From Tiliqua scincoides (taxonomy: Eukaryota > Chordata > Lepidosauria > Squamata > Scincidae), in contig NC_089822.1 in assembly GCF_035046505.1 (NCBI RefSeq), forward strand, positions 112,361,307 to 112,425,306: a DNA stretch of 64,000 bases, given 5' to 3'. Positions 1-44,465 of this stretch are shown here, one piece after another (position 1 is the stretch's first letter; each line of letters begins with the position of its first letter). Position numbers and translations under genes: made by a program. Below the pieces are notes generated by a model. It saw nothing but the letters and a program-made list of their open reading frames with translations, had not been told where the DNA came from and ran no database searches.

Positions 1-34431
<34,431 letters not shown>

Positions 34432-34636
34432 AGGCCCGGCCGATCCCCGGCCTTTCCCGAGCGCGTACTCCCCGCAAAGCCACCGGCGGCGGACCCGGCC
34501 CGCCCGCCAGCCAGCCAGCCACCCTAGTCGTTCCTCTCCGTCGGTGGCGGAGGCGGCCCCTTTAAGGAGCTCCCACAACAATGAGCTCGACGGCCTCTGC
34601 CTCAACGGTCCGGCCTCTTCGCCTCACCGGCTTCCC

Positions 34637-34798
34637 ATTGGCTCGCCGGCGTCCGGGAGGCGCACGGCGATTGGCCGGCCTCGGCTGCCACTCACGCGGG
34701 AACAATGCACGCCCCCATGTTGTGGGGCTTTAAAAAAAACAGGACGACTGTCTGGGGAGAGAAGGTGTCAATCAAAGGTTGGAGGGCCCCCAGCCAAT
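34637..34798 (-). promoter_or_regulatory. Three CCAAT (NF-Y-type) boxes upstream of ZSWIM4
   Basis: CCAAT pentamers occur at 34637-34641 and 34670-34674 (both read on the minus strand) and at 34794-34798 (plus strand), 205-370 bases upstream of the start codon. NF-Y binds CCAAT in either orientation, often as spaced multiples in CpG promoters. Binding is inferred from motif and position only. Confidence 0.5.
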
Positions 34799-34994
34799 CA
34801 GGCAAGGCGCGAGGCGAAAGCCCTACCGCCGGGGTTCTATGTAGGCGTGGCCTGAGCCGCGATCCTTCCATTCACAACATTCTGGAGCCGGCTGGGAATG
34901 GCAACAATGTAGCAAGCCTGTGGCGGAGGCGCATTCCTCTCGCGCCCCAGCCCCCCTCGCGCGTCTGCTGCTTCCTCGTGACTGACAGCCTCAG

Positions 34995-35074
34995 CGAGTC
35001 TACTCAGAAGTAAGTCCCATTATGTTCAATGGGGCTTGCTCCCAGGAAAGTGTGCAGAGGATGGGAGCCTAACT
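34995..35074. repeat. Short palindromic squamate repeat
   Basis: GTCTACTCAGAAGTAAGTCC, then CAATGGGGCTTGCTCCCAGG and AAAGTGTGCAGAGGATGGG. It is well preserved and lies about 560 bases upstream of the ZSWIM4 start. Confidence 0.85.
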
Positions 35075-35332
35075 TCGCGGTTTGTAGAGTCACCCTGCTT
35101 CACCCAGAGAGGCAACTGACCAAGGACGTCGGGGAGCTTCCTGCATCTCTGATTACATCACTCAGCTGTTGTGTGTCTTCATAGACAGAGACTGGAGCCG
35201 AGTGGCCGCTGCTTGCCACCACTGCTTCTGAGACTGATCGGCACCATTATGACTGGTTTGCTTGTATGATCCCCCCATCCCCAAGAGTCTTAGAAGTCAG
35301 CCAACCGGGTTGGTGTGGGCTGCATTATCTCA

Positions 35333-35421
35333 GGCACACTTGCGCACCCTCTCCTGGGAGTAGGCCCTACTGAACACAATGGGACTTCTGAGTAGACCTG
35401 CTGCACAGGATTGGGCTGTCA
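35333..35421. repeat. Short palindromic squamate repeat, opposite orientation
   Basis: TCCTGGGAGTAGGCCCTACT, then TGGGACTTCTGAGTAGACCT and ACAGGATTGGGCTGTC. Confidence 0.85.
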
Positions 35422-35428
35422 GAAGGTT

Positions 35429-35502
35429 GAGGAGTAAGGCTGCCACCCTGCACATACTCACCTAGGAGGAGTAAGGCTGCCACCCTGCACATACTCACCT
35501 AG
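35429..35502 (+). repeat. Perfect 37-bp tandem duplication
   Basis: The unit beginning GAGGAGTAAGGCTGCCACCC occurs twice head to tail (35429-35465, 35466-35502) with no differences, so the duplication is recent. Confidence 0.9.
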
Positions 35503-35552
35503 GAATAAGTCTCACTGAACTCAGCAGGACTTCCTTCTGGGTGGATAAGTAT
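35498..35552. repeat. Partial short palindromic repeat
   Basis: CCTAGGAATAAGTCTCACTG, then GGACTTCCTTCTGGGTGGAT; part of the family plan, one arm lost. Confidence 0.55.
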
Positions 35553-35840
35553 AGGATACTAGGGAACAGCACAGAGTCTTTTTTGAGCTGGCACATACGC
35601 CACAGGGCAGTTACTCTGTTCTTTTCATTAGCTTTCCTTAAAAGGCAGCTGAATAGATTTTTTTATTCTGCCAGGCTTTGGGGAATTACAGATGTTGCTG
35701 AAGGGTGTTCTTTTGCACTTTCTTTAATTTTAGTTGTTAATTTTCCACATGCTTTCTTTAGTTTTATTTTATTTTGTAAATGGCAGTTAATTTTTTGTTG
35801 ATAAATGGCATAGAATACTCTTAAATAAATACAATTATTA

Positions 35841-36060
35841 TAACTGGAGAACCAACATGCTACAGTGGTTAGAATGTCAGGTTAGGACTAGGACCTGCAT
35901 TCAAATCCTATTCCTGAGCCATGACGTTCAGTGAGTGACCCTTGGCCAGCCACCACCTCAGTTCAATGTATCCCACAGAGTTGTTGTGAGAATAAAATGC
36001 ATACTTCCCAAAGCTCCTAAAAAGAAAGGTGGGATAAATATTAAATTATTAGTTTTTTTA
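35841..36060 (+). repeat. tRNA-derived SINE, full plan, plus strand
   Basis: The head CTACAGTGGTTAGAATGTCA holds an A box and GCATTCAAATCCTA a B box. GACCCTTGGCCAGCCACC and GAGTTGTTGTGAGAATAAAA follow, and the LINE-like end AAAGGTGGGATAAATATTAA closes it. It is the same family as 9486-9700 and 17285-17445. Confidence 0.75.
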
Positions 36061-36569
36061 TTGGTTGTTAGTCTACAAAGTACTTCAGTAACCCGGTAGC
36101 TATGACAAATGTACAGTCATTAAAGGGAGAGTACAAGGCAGTACATTTTACTCCTTTAGATAACACAAATGCCTGGAATTAGAACACTTAAAAAACATCA
36201 GTTTCAAATTACATGGGAGAAGAATTTGGGCTATGCAATAGAGTTTGATACATCCAAGGAAACAGAGTCAGCCCCAGACACTGTGTACTTCATAATATCC
36301 AAATGACATCTACTCTTCTACTAGTTAGCATGGGGCACAAATTTCTACCAGAAAGTTCTTCAGAGCAAGTCTTATAGGTGAACAAGAGCTTCACAAGCAC
36401 CCCTGTCTGTTTTTGTGGGTTTGCACAGGAGAACGTCCAGGCAGATTGTTTCCCTTGGGTCAGATCTACCTTTCTGCACAGTACCAACAATACCCTGTTT
36501 AAGGCTGCTACCTACTGTTGGCTCTTGGTTGGGGTCTATGTAATAAAAAACTAATTGAAAAACAAAAAA

Positions 36570-36588
36570 CCCACACACACACACACAC
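36570..36588 (+). repeat. CA microsatellite
   Basis: Short uninterrupted run of CA dinucleotides. Confidence 0.8.
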
Positions 36589-37039
36589 CAAACTCACTGT
36601 GCAGAAACCCAACATGATTAAGGCTGTGCCATTTCAGCACATGGGAATTTCAAGCAGTGACTTTCAGGAAAATTCCTACCAGTCATGAGATTACATTCCA
36701 GCATAAAAACCTGATTGGCCCCTGTGTTAGAATGCAGCCTAACAATGACATCAGGATTGCATGTGTGCATTTCCCAATGTTGACATTTCAGATGGACATC
36801 TTTTCGATTGTTTAAAATAAATCACTACTTTCCTATTTTGTTGTAGAAATGGTGTGGATGCAGAGATGGTGGGGAAAGGGCATGGTTATATGCCAATCTA
36901 TACACTTTGCAGAATTTGGAGTGGAATTCTAAGATGATCACATTATCGGCTGTACCACATTGAGCTTATTATATTCGTGAAGTGTGTCATGTTATGTTTG
37001 GAGCTTGTCATCCTCTGCCTGGGATTTCAGCATCCGGAA

Positions 37040-39115
37040 TCTTTAGCTACTCACTACCTTCAACAGGAAAAGGCCATCAGTCCCTCAGGCAACTGTCTGT
37101 CCAGTTATTTGGGATTCTTTTCAATGTATATGGCCTAAGGATGTGGACAGGATTCTAGAGTGTGAGACCTGCTGCTTATCCTCTTGATCTTTGCGCAGCA
37201 TGATTATTACAATCTGCTGGGGGGTGGGGTTGACTGAATGGGTGGGAAGGAGGATAGTTAATCTCTCCAGGAGGGGTACTGCCAAAATTCTTTAAGTTGG
37301 CAGCAGTTTGCCCTTTCCTGAAGAAACACTCCCTAGACCAAATGGTCTTATATCATTTCCAACTATCATCTAACCTCCTGTTTTTGGGCAAGGTGATCAA
37401 GAGGGTGGTGGCATCTCAGCTCCAGGGAATTCTGGACAAAGTCAATTATTTGGACCCCATTCAGTCTGGCTTCAGGCCAGGCTACAGGATGGAGACAGCC
37501 TTGGTAACCTTGGGGGAGTGGATTCTGGACCTCTCAGTGACATTTGACACCATAGACCATGGCATTGTTCTGAATTGGCTGACCAATTTGGGGCTTGGGG
37601 GCACTGTTTTGCTGTGGTTCTGCTCTTTCCTGGCAGATTGGACACAGATGGTGAAGCAGGGGGATACCTGTTCAGCATCATGGTCTTTGACTTGTGGGGT
37701 GCCACAGGGATCTATTCTGTTCCCCTATGTTGTTTAACATCTACATCAGCAGACTGCTGTGCGCCTGGAATGTGGCATCCAAGCATTCCACCTGGGGGCT
37801 GCATAAAGTCCTCCTCGTTCAGAAGATAGGGACACTCTGGGGAGTAGCTTTGTTTGTCCAGCACCCCAGAAAACCATACGACAAGATGTTCAGGCAGATG
37901 CAACTGCCCAGAGTATCCCTGTCACCTGATCAAGGGGGACTTCGTGCAGCGCCTGGGCAGAACCAAAAGGTCTGCTCTCCAGGCAGATGGATCCGCCAAA
38001 CGCCAGATCCAGCCCCCGGGCCAGGGTTCATACAGCTCTGATCTACATGAAATCACAGGGGCAGGTCATCAGGGGATTTGGAGTTGGGTGTCACCAATAT
38101 GTGTGCGACACCCAAGTCTATCTTTTTCCACCAGCCTCCAAGGGGGCTGTCAAAATGCTGGGGTGCTACTTGGAGGTGGTTGGGGCCTGGATGAAGGCTA
38201 ATGGACAGAAATTAAACCTGAACAAGACAGAGGTCCTCCTGGTCTGGAAGACTGCAATGCAGGTATTAGATCTGCAATTTGCTCTAAATGGGTAGCATTC
38301 CCTCTGAAGGACAGTTCCACAGCCTGGGAATCCTTCTGGATCCACAGCTGTTTATAGATGGCCAGGTATCATCTGTGACCCAGAGGGCTTTCACCAGCTT
38401 CAGCTGGAATAGTGGCTGAGACTGTATCTGAGTCAATTGGCTCTGGCTACAGTGGTCCATGCCCTGCTGACATCTCATTTACACTACTGTAATGCACTCT
38501 ACAGGGGGTTATCATTGAAGATGGTTCAGAAAATGTAGTTAGTGCAGAATGCAGTGGCTTAGCTGGACTCAGTGGGTCAATTCTGCATGCTGTTGCTCTG
38601 GTGGCTTACACTGGCTGCCCATTCAATTCCAAGCGCAATTCAAGGTGTTACTTATGACCTACACACCATAAGACTGGAATATCTGAAGGACTGCCTTCAC
38701 CCCATAGAATCCGGAATGTTCTTTAAGATTGACAGACAAGGCTTAGGGGACAGTGGCAAGATGCAAACCTTTACTGTTGCGATACTATGTCTTTGGAATC
38801 AACTTCCAGAAAATCTGAGGACAGGCTATATGGTTTTTGATGGAGTTTAAAAACACTTTTATTTTGAGAGGTCTTTTGAGGAGGGAGAAGCCTTAGGGAT
38901 CCCTTTAAAAAAAAAAATCTAACACCTATAGGTCATTGGTTGTCGTTTTTTACACTATTTGTATTACACATTATTGCTGTTCTTACATTTTTAATTGCTC
39001 CATTGTCATGTTAATTGTTTTAATTTATTTTTAGTTAATGTTTTATTGCATTTTTATTGTACATCTCTTTGAATGCTGGAAAAGTGGTACAGAAATCAAT
39101 TGCTTACCAACTAGC
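37040..39115 (+). mobile_element. L2-like LINE, decayed reverse transcriptase
   Basis: Plus-strand frames encode LGKVIKRVVASQLQGILDKV, DPIQSGFRPGYRMETALVTL, TFDTIDHGIVLNWLTNLGLG and CGVPQGSILF, then after an insertion VIRGFGVGCHQYVCDTQVYL, where the catalytic box is decayed. The 3' UTR ends in AT-rich DNA near 39115. Reverse transcriptase domain order is intact but the frame is broken repeatedly, and the 5' part is missing. L2 is preferred over CR1 from GVPQGSIL...GFGVGCHQY. Confidence 0.8.
37747..38040. mobile_element. 294-bp insertion in the L2-like LINE, probably hAT-type
   Basis: Perfect 8-bp duplications ATCTACAT flank it (37739-37746, 38041-38048), and it starts CAG and ends CTG. Removing it would restore the usual L2 order, with ...FNIYM joining directly to the segment before VIRGFGVG. 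Longer terminal inverted repeats are weak, so the superfamily is inferred from duplication length and the end trinucleotides. Confidence 0.8.
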
Positions 39116-40767
39116 ACTTCATGAAGTAGGAGATACCTCAGGCCTACATGAACCAGATACTTTTTTTCTAGCAGTTTCCCAAAACAGAAGGAAGACTGCC
39201 TAAGTAGGCAATCACCAGCAGCCTCCTTGCCAATGTCTTTTGGACAATTAATACACCTAAACTGCTAAGTATGCTGAATAATGGAGACATTTCCCAATTG
39301 GGGCCAAACTAGGCAAGATCAAACTAGGCAACCTTACCTTATTAACTTCTGATATATATGCACCCCAAAACAGCACAGAGATCTTAATTCCTCTTCCTCC
39401 TCACCCTTGCCTACAACTGATTGAACCCTGTATTCTGACTCCAACAGTGACCTCTCCTGGTCATTAGAAAGGAAAGTGTCTCCCAATTTCCAGCCATCAG
39501 ATGTTCAGAGTAATAGTTCCAAAACTGTGCACCAAGGAACACTAGCATACTGCAAGGGCGCACCATGGGAAATTATCAAGGAAAGCACTCCCAGGAAAGG
39601 TAGACTGATCTGGGGGAGTAGCGCCTAGTGGTTAGTAAGCACACATTCCTTAATGCTCTCTGTTTTCCATTTACTGGACCATCAGCTGAAGAAATAAATT
39701 TTGATTGTTTTTATCCACTGCCACCAGTACAGGCTACAGAGACAAGGTAGAGGGGGTCATCTGAGAGAACCCTCCTTTTAACTGAACTCCAGGGGTTCTT
39801 ATCAAAAATTAAACCCATAATAAAGTCTGCAGAATTCACTGAACATGAACATGAACCAGGCAGACAAAGTGTCAAAATGTTACTAGTTTTAAAAATCTAA
39901 ACAAAAAGGGAATTAAACAATAAGGAGAAATAGTAGAAGTACAAGTGAGCTGATGGAAAATACCTAAGCTTGGCTGGAAAGTATAAAGAAAAGTTTTCAC
40001 CAAATGGATGCAGTGATCATTAATGCCCAGCAAACTCAACCCACAACTCACTCATCCCCTTCCCTGCTCTAAACCAGGGAAGTTTGTACACAGGCTGGAG
40101 TCACTTAGCAGGCAAAGCAACAAAGCTCACAATCTAGCTGGATGGTCTGTAGCTTAAACCACTTACATTACTCCAGGAATCCCCAGTTATTGCACTCACA
40201 GGGAGCAAATGGGTGCTCCTCTCTGGACTCCCAACAAATGGATCACTAAGGCAGCTGGAAGAGAACAACCCTCACTTTCTCTGGGCTGGGAATTATATAA
40301 CTTTGCTTTGATTAGATTGTTACCTGATTGGAGGAGTGGAACCCACCTGGTCATCCTCCCTTGACCTAGATGGACAGGTTTGGCTGCCCAATCACTACAC
40401 AAATGCCAATCTCAGTTCTTCAGACATGGAGGAATTTCCTCAATCCACAAATGCATGTGGGGCTAGGTACTGGAGTTTCAAAGTTGCCCCTGCAGTTTTT
40501 TAGGATGTTGAATTTGCACAGGAGCTTCTGAGGAGTTAAAAGTATGTAAAACACAGGAAAATAGGCAAAACGGGGGGGGGGGGTTAACAATATTTATCAC
40601 AGAAATAATTAATGAAAAATTAAATATTCCTTTGGATCTAAGTACCCATCTGCAGAGGAGGCTGCCTACAGAAACTCTGTGAGAGTCACTTCTCTGGCCT
40701 TTCCAATCAGGCCTCTCTCTGAATAGAAAATTCTCTGTATATAGAGATGGGATTGTAACTGAAGATT

Positions 40768-40862
40768 CATAGTCCAATCCTATGCATGTCTACTCAGAAG
40801 TAAGTAGCCATTTGAGTCAATGGGGCTTACTCCCAGGAAAGTGTGGGTAGGATTGGGCTGTG
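40768..40862. repeat. Short palindromic squamate repeat
   Basis: Near-complete copy: AGTCCAATCCTATGCATGTC, then CTCAGAAGTAAGTAGCC, CAATGGGGCTTACTCCCAGG and GTAGGATTGGGCTGTGA. It shows the terminal inverted pair CCAATCCTA/TAGGATTGG. Confidence 0.9.
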
Positions 40863-40884
40863 AATCACTCCAAAGTGGACAAAG

Positions 40885-43436
40885 TGGGCAGGAGGTCTGG
40901 CTCAGTTGGTAGAGCTGCCGCCTTGTATGCCTGAAGATCTGAGGCTGCCAGTTTGAAACAACCGGAAGTACCCGAGAACTGACGACATGCTGATATACTG
41001 ATGAGCTGACACTAGGTGGCAGAGAGGAGTTGCCGTCCAGTGGAGCGTGGGAGGCGAAGGGCCAGAGAGAGGCCAGACCCGGAAGGAATCCAGCTGGAAC
41101 GAGGAGTTCTATGAATGAATGAATGAATAAACCTTTATTAGGCATAGATAGAGAAATCATAAAAGCAAACATAATTAGTCCTAATCCCGTTTATCAAAAA
41201 CGGAGTTAAGATACTAAATTACTAATAAAACATAAAATTCAACATAAAAACCTAGTTCAACATAAAATATCAACATTTTTGACAAATTACATTAAGAAGG
41301 CTTGGAAATCACCAAAAGTAAAAATTTAGAAATTTCCTCTAGCACATCTGGTGAGCAGTCATTTAGGAGACACTTCAGTTTTGCCTCATCCGAAAGCCCA
41401 TTCATTTTGCCGAGAAGTGGAGTCATGTAAGTGTGGCGGGATCTAGTGTGCCGAGGACAATAAAAAAGAATGTGTATGATTGATTCAACATTTCCCAAAT
41501 TACAAGGGCAGAGGCGTTCTTTATATGGTATTTGCCTATATCTGCCTTCTGTGACCTTGGATGGAAACACATTGAATCTTGCCAAAGAGATTGCACGACG
41601 TTCAGAAGGGTTGATCAAAATACTCAGATAAGGAGCCATTTGCCCATACTTTAGCGGGATAGAGAAATTTAGAGGGGAGCAAATTCTAGAAGCAAGTTCA
41701 AAGAGGTTTTGTGCCTAAATGTCTAGCATTCTTTGCTTTACCCTTTGATAAACTTCAGGGAATGGATAGAAACTTAAAAAATCCAATGAAAAACCAATTG
41801 ATTTGATTTTTGATTTAATTTGGCTATACCATTTAGAAGAACCAGACTCAGATAGCATTCTGGATAGGAGACTGCCTGGTTTCACGTTATAATGTAATTG
41901 GAGCCAATAGCGTATGGTTAAAAGCCATGCTCTTGATACTAAGAGCGATTGTCCGGTCTCCAAACATAATGCAGAGTATGGTACAGATTTAGATAAACCC
42001 AGGATAGCCCTCAAAAATTTAGCTTGGATATTCTCAAGGGTGTGATTTATAGAGCTAATCCAGATGGGGCACCCGTACAGGAGCTGTGCCGATACCTTGG
42101 CATTAAATACTTGCCTAGAGGGTGAAAGTGGCTTAGCATCTTTTACTTTAAATCCTTCAGCAACCACCCCATGGCCTCCTGTATCCACTGAAGAAATTAT
42201 AGAGCTAGTCTCACAAAGTAAACAAGGGAAAGCTCCTGGGCCAGATTTGGTATTGTCAGAGATCCTGAAAGTGGACCCCGAATGGTGGGCCCCTATTCTA
42301 TCCTCATTATTCACAGTGGTGGACCAAACAGGTATAATACCAGCTGAATGGACAAATGCTACTATAGTGCCTATTTACAAAAAAGGCGACCATCGTGATC
42401 CCTCCAATTTTAGACCTATAAGCCTTTTATCAGTGGGGGGAAAACTTTATGCAAAACATCTTTTAAACAAGCTGCTATCCTGGATGGAAGATCTGGGCCT
42501 TCCAGGGTGGGATCAGATAGGATTTCGAAAAGGATCTTCACCAATTGATCACTGTGCTGTTTTAGCTCATCTGATTGACAAGTACACAAGGCTAAAAAAT
42601 CAAAAATTATATGTTGCTTTTCTGGATCTTAAAAGAGCCTTTGACTCCGTTAATAGATCACTGCTATGGGACAAACTAGTTAAACTCAATATAGACCCTA
42701 GACTTCTAACTCTTATTCAGAAACTTTATACAGGCACCACCTGCCAAATTAAATTTACATCTTCGGGGAAATTGACCCCCAAAATTCAGGTCGAAAGGGG
42801 AGTGAAACAGGGGTGCATTTTAGCACCCACTCTTTTAAATCTTTTTCTACACGATTTTACCCCCTTTTTGCTTCAGATAGATGAACATTTTTCCAAACTA
42901 GGTTCAATGCATATTCCAGCATTGCTTTATGCAGATGATGCAGTGCTAGTATCCTGTACACCTATTGGACTTAAGCGACTTTTAAATAGAACTTCTGACT
43001 ATCTGAAATGTAACAAACTTGATCTGAACTCTCAGAAAACCAAAGTTATGGTCTTTTCAAAATCATGGAGCCCAGGTACTTGGTCTATTGGAGGGGAGAA
43101 ACTGGAACAGGTCAAAAGCTTTAAATACCTTGGAATTCACTTCCACTACAATCTTTGCTGGGGTACTCATCAAAAATTGGTTACCAACTTGGCCCATGTC
43201 ACTTTGCAGAGCACCAATCAATTCTTTTTTAGTCAGGGCAATCATTATATACCAGCTGCTCTCAAGGAGTTCTATGAAAGACTAGAACTATTCAATTGTA
43301 AAAATCCCTTGTAAAGGGGGTTTAGAACAGACTGCCTATGTAAACCGCCTTGGATTAAAGTCTAAGGAGAAATCTGACGACCAAAGAAAGTCGGTATATA
43401 AATACCTGTATAAATAAATAAATAAATAAATATCAC
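40885..43436 (+). mobile_element. Sauria-type SINE, split in two by a LINE
   Basis: The head (40885-41115) starts GGCAGGAGGTCTGGCTCAGT (tRNA-like A box). The tail (43279-43436) reads AATTGTAAAAATCCCTTGTA, CTATGTAAACCGCCTTGGAT, then TATATAAATACCTGTA and ATAA repeats. The tail matches the end of the complete copy at 49634-49986. Such tails are known to be shared with Bov-B LINEs. The LINE between is described separately. Confidence 0.85.
41116..43264. mobile_element. LINE with inverted 5' part (twin-primed insertion)
   Basis: Duplications AGGAGTTCTATGAA (41102-41115, 43265-43278) flank 2,149 bp. The left 1 kb reads on the minus strand: a TTCA-repeat 3' tail, a Cys-rich C-terminal motif (CPCNLGNVESIIHILFYC) and the region starting FNAKVSAQLLYGCPIWISS. 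The right part reads on the plus strand: reverse transcriptase with YKKGDHRDPSNFRPISLL, FLDLKRAFDSVN, GVKQGCILAPTL and the catalytic LLYADDAVLV, ending NHYIPAAL. The two parts meet near 42118 and abut in protein order. The RT frame is open across the right part. It resembles the I/Vingi/jockey-like group; the family is not assigned. Confidence 0.88.
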
Positions 43437-43734
43437 TTGCTCTTGCAGCAGGCTGCATTTCTGCATGAGTCTGTTCCTTGCTTACATCTTTCCAATTAGG
43501 AAGCTCACTCAGAACAGTTGTGAGATGTAGAGGAGCTTCTTCAAGGAAAGGTCATTATTACCATACAAACCAAAATGTCAACTCATTGGATGTAAAAATG
43601 GCCCATACTTCTTTTTAATTTAGAGACACGTGCTCCAGCTATGCCATGTTTGGGGGAAATTGCCCCATGATATTGGATAGTTTTCATCCACAAATTCCTC
43701 ACCTGGGATTTTGAACATCTGAGGCTGCCTTATT

Positions 43735-43860
43735 TGAAGTCAACACATACTCAGTCCTGAGCTACATACTAGCTCAGATGCTGTCTACACTAGCAGCAGT
43801 TCCACAGGGCTTTAGGCAGGGGGTCTTTACCAGGCCTACCAGGAGATGCTAGGCAGGGCT
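43735..43860 (-). repeat. tRNA-derived SINE fragment
   Basis: ACTAGCTCAGATGCTGTCTA, CTAGCAGCAGTTCCACAGGG and TTAGGCAGGGGGTCTTTACC follow the order of the SINE at 4630-4797; the tRNA-like head is lost. Confidence 0.6.
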
Positions 43861-44281
43861 GGCCTTAAGAGCTGCAGGGCCCTGCGCAAAACATTTGTGC
43901 AGACCCTCCCACCTCCATGGGGCTCCCCTACTGACCAGGATGAGTGATAATGGCAAGGCACCCAGCAGCGGCATCACTGCCAACTGCTTCCAGGGGGACA
44001 ATTTCAAGCCAATTTAATCAATGGATAGGCAGAGGGAAGGGCCATCCAGCAGCTATACTCTGCTTGTCATGCTCTCCTTGTAAGATCTTAGCATGGAAGA
44101 TTCCATGCCGGAGCATCAGCCAAAGATGCTCTGCTCGCTGCCACACTGCAGGGCCCCAACAGGCACAGAGCCCAATTATCCAAATTGGTCAAATTCCCCC
44201 AAGGCTGACTCTGATGCCAGGGATCGAGTCTGTGACATAAGTATTCATTATATATACTCATATAAGCCACTGAGTCATACT

Positions 44282-44465
44282 CAGGGTGATCAGATACAAT
44301 GGAGGACAGAGTGCCTATATCTTTGACTATTGTATATTAGAGGGAGTTTTGGTAGGTGCTGCTTTTTAAACTCTTTCATGTTGAGTTGCACGTGCCAAAA
44401 TTCCCTCTTCTCTACAATGGTTAAAAGTATAGGCACTCTGTCCTCCATTGTATCTGGTCACCTTG
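44282..44465. mobile_element. Miniature DNA element with long terminal inverted repeats
   Basis: The left end CAGGGTGATCAGATACAATG, continuing GAGGACAGAGTGCCTATA, is matched in reverse at the right end by TATAGGCACTCTGTCCTCC and ATTGTATCTGGTCACCTTG. The arms pair over about 38 bases with few mismatches around a roughly 105-base loop. No clear target duplication was found. Confidence 0.85.

Noticed and set aside
39836-40440. Possible larger mobile element
   Set aside because: It has a repeat-like look but no recognisable ends, coding motif or duplication, so no call is made.
40885-40960. tRNA gene
   Set aside because: The head of a Sauria SINE has A- and B-box-like sequence but no tRNA cloverleaf, and a SINE body follows.
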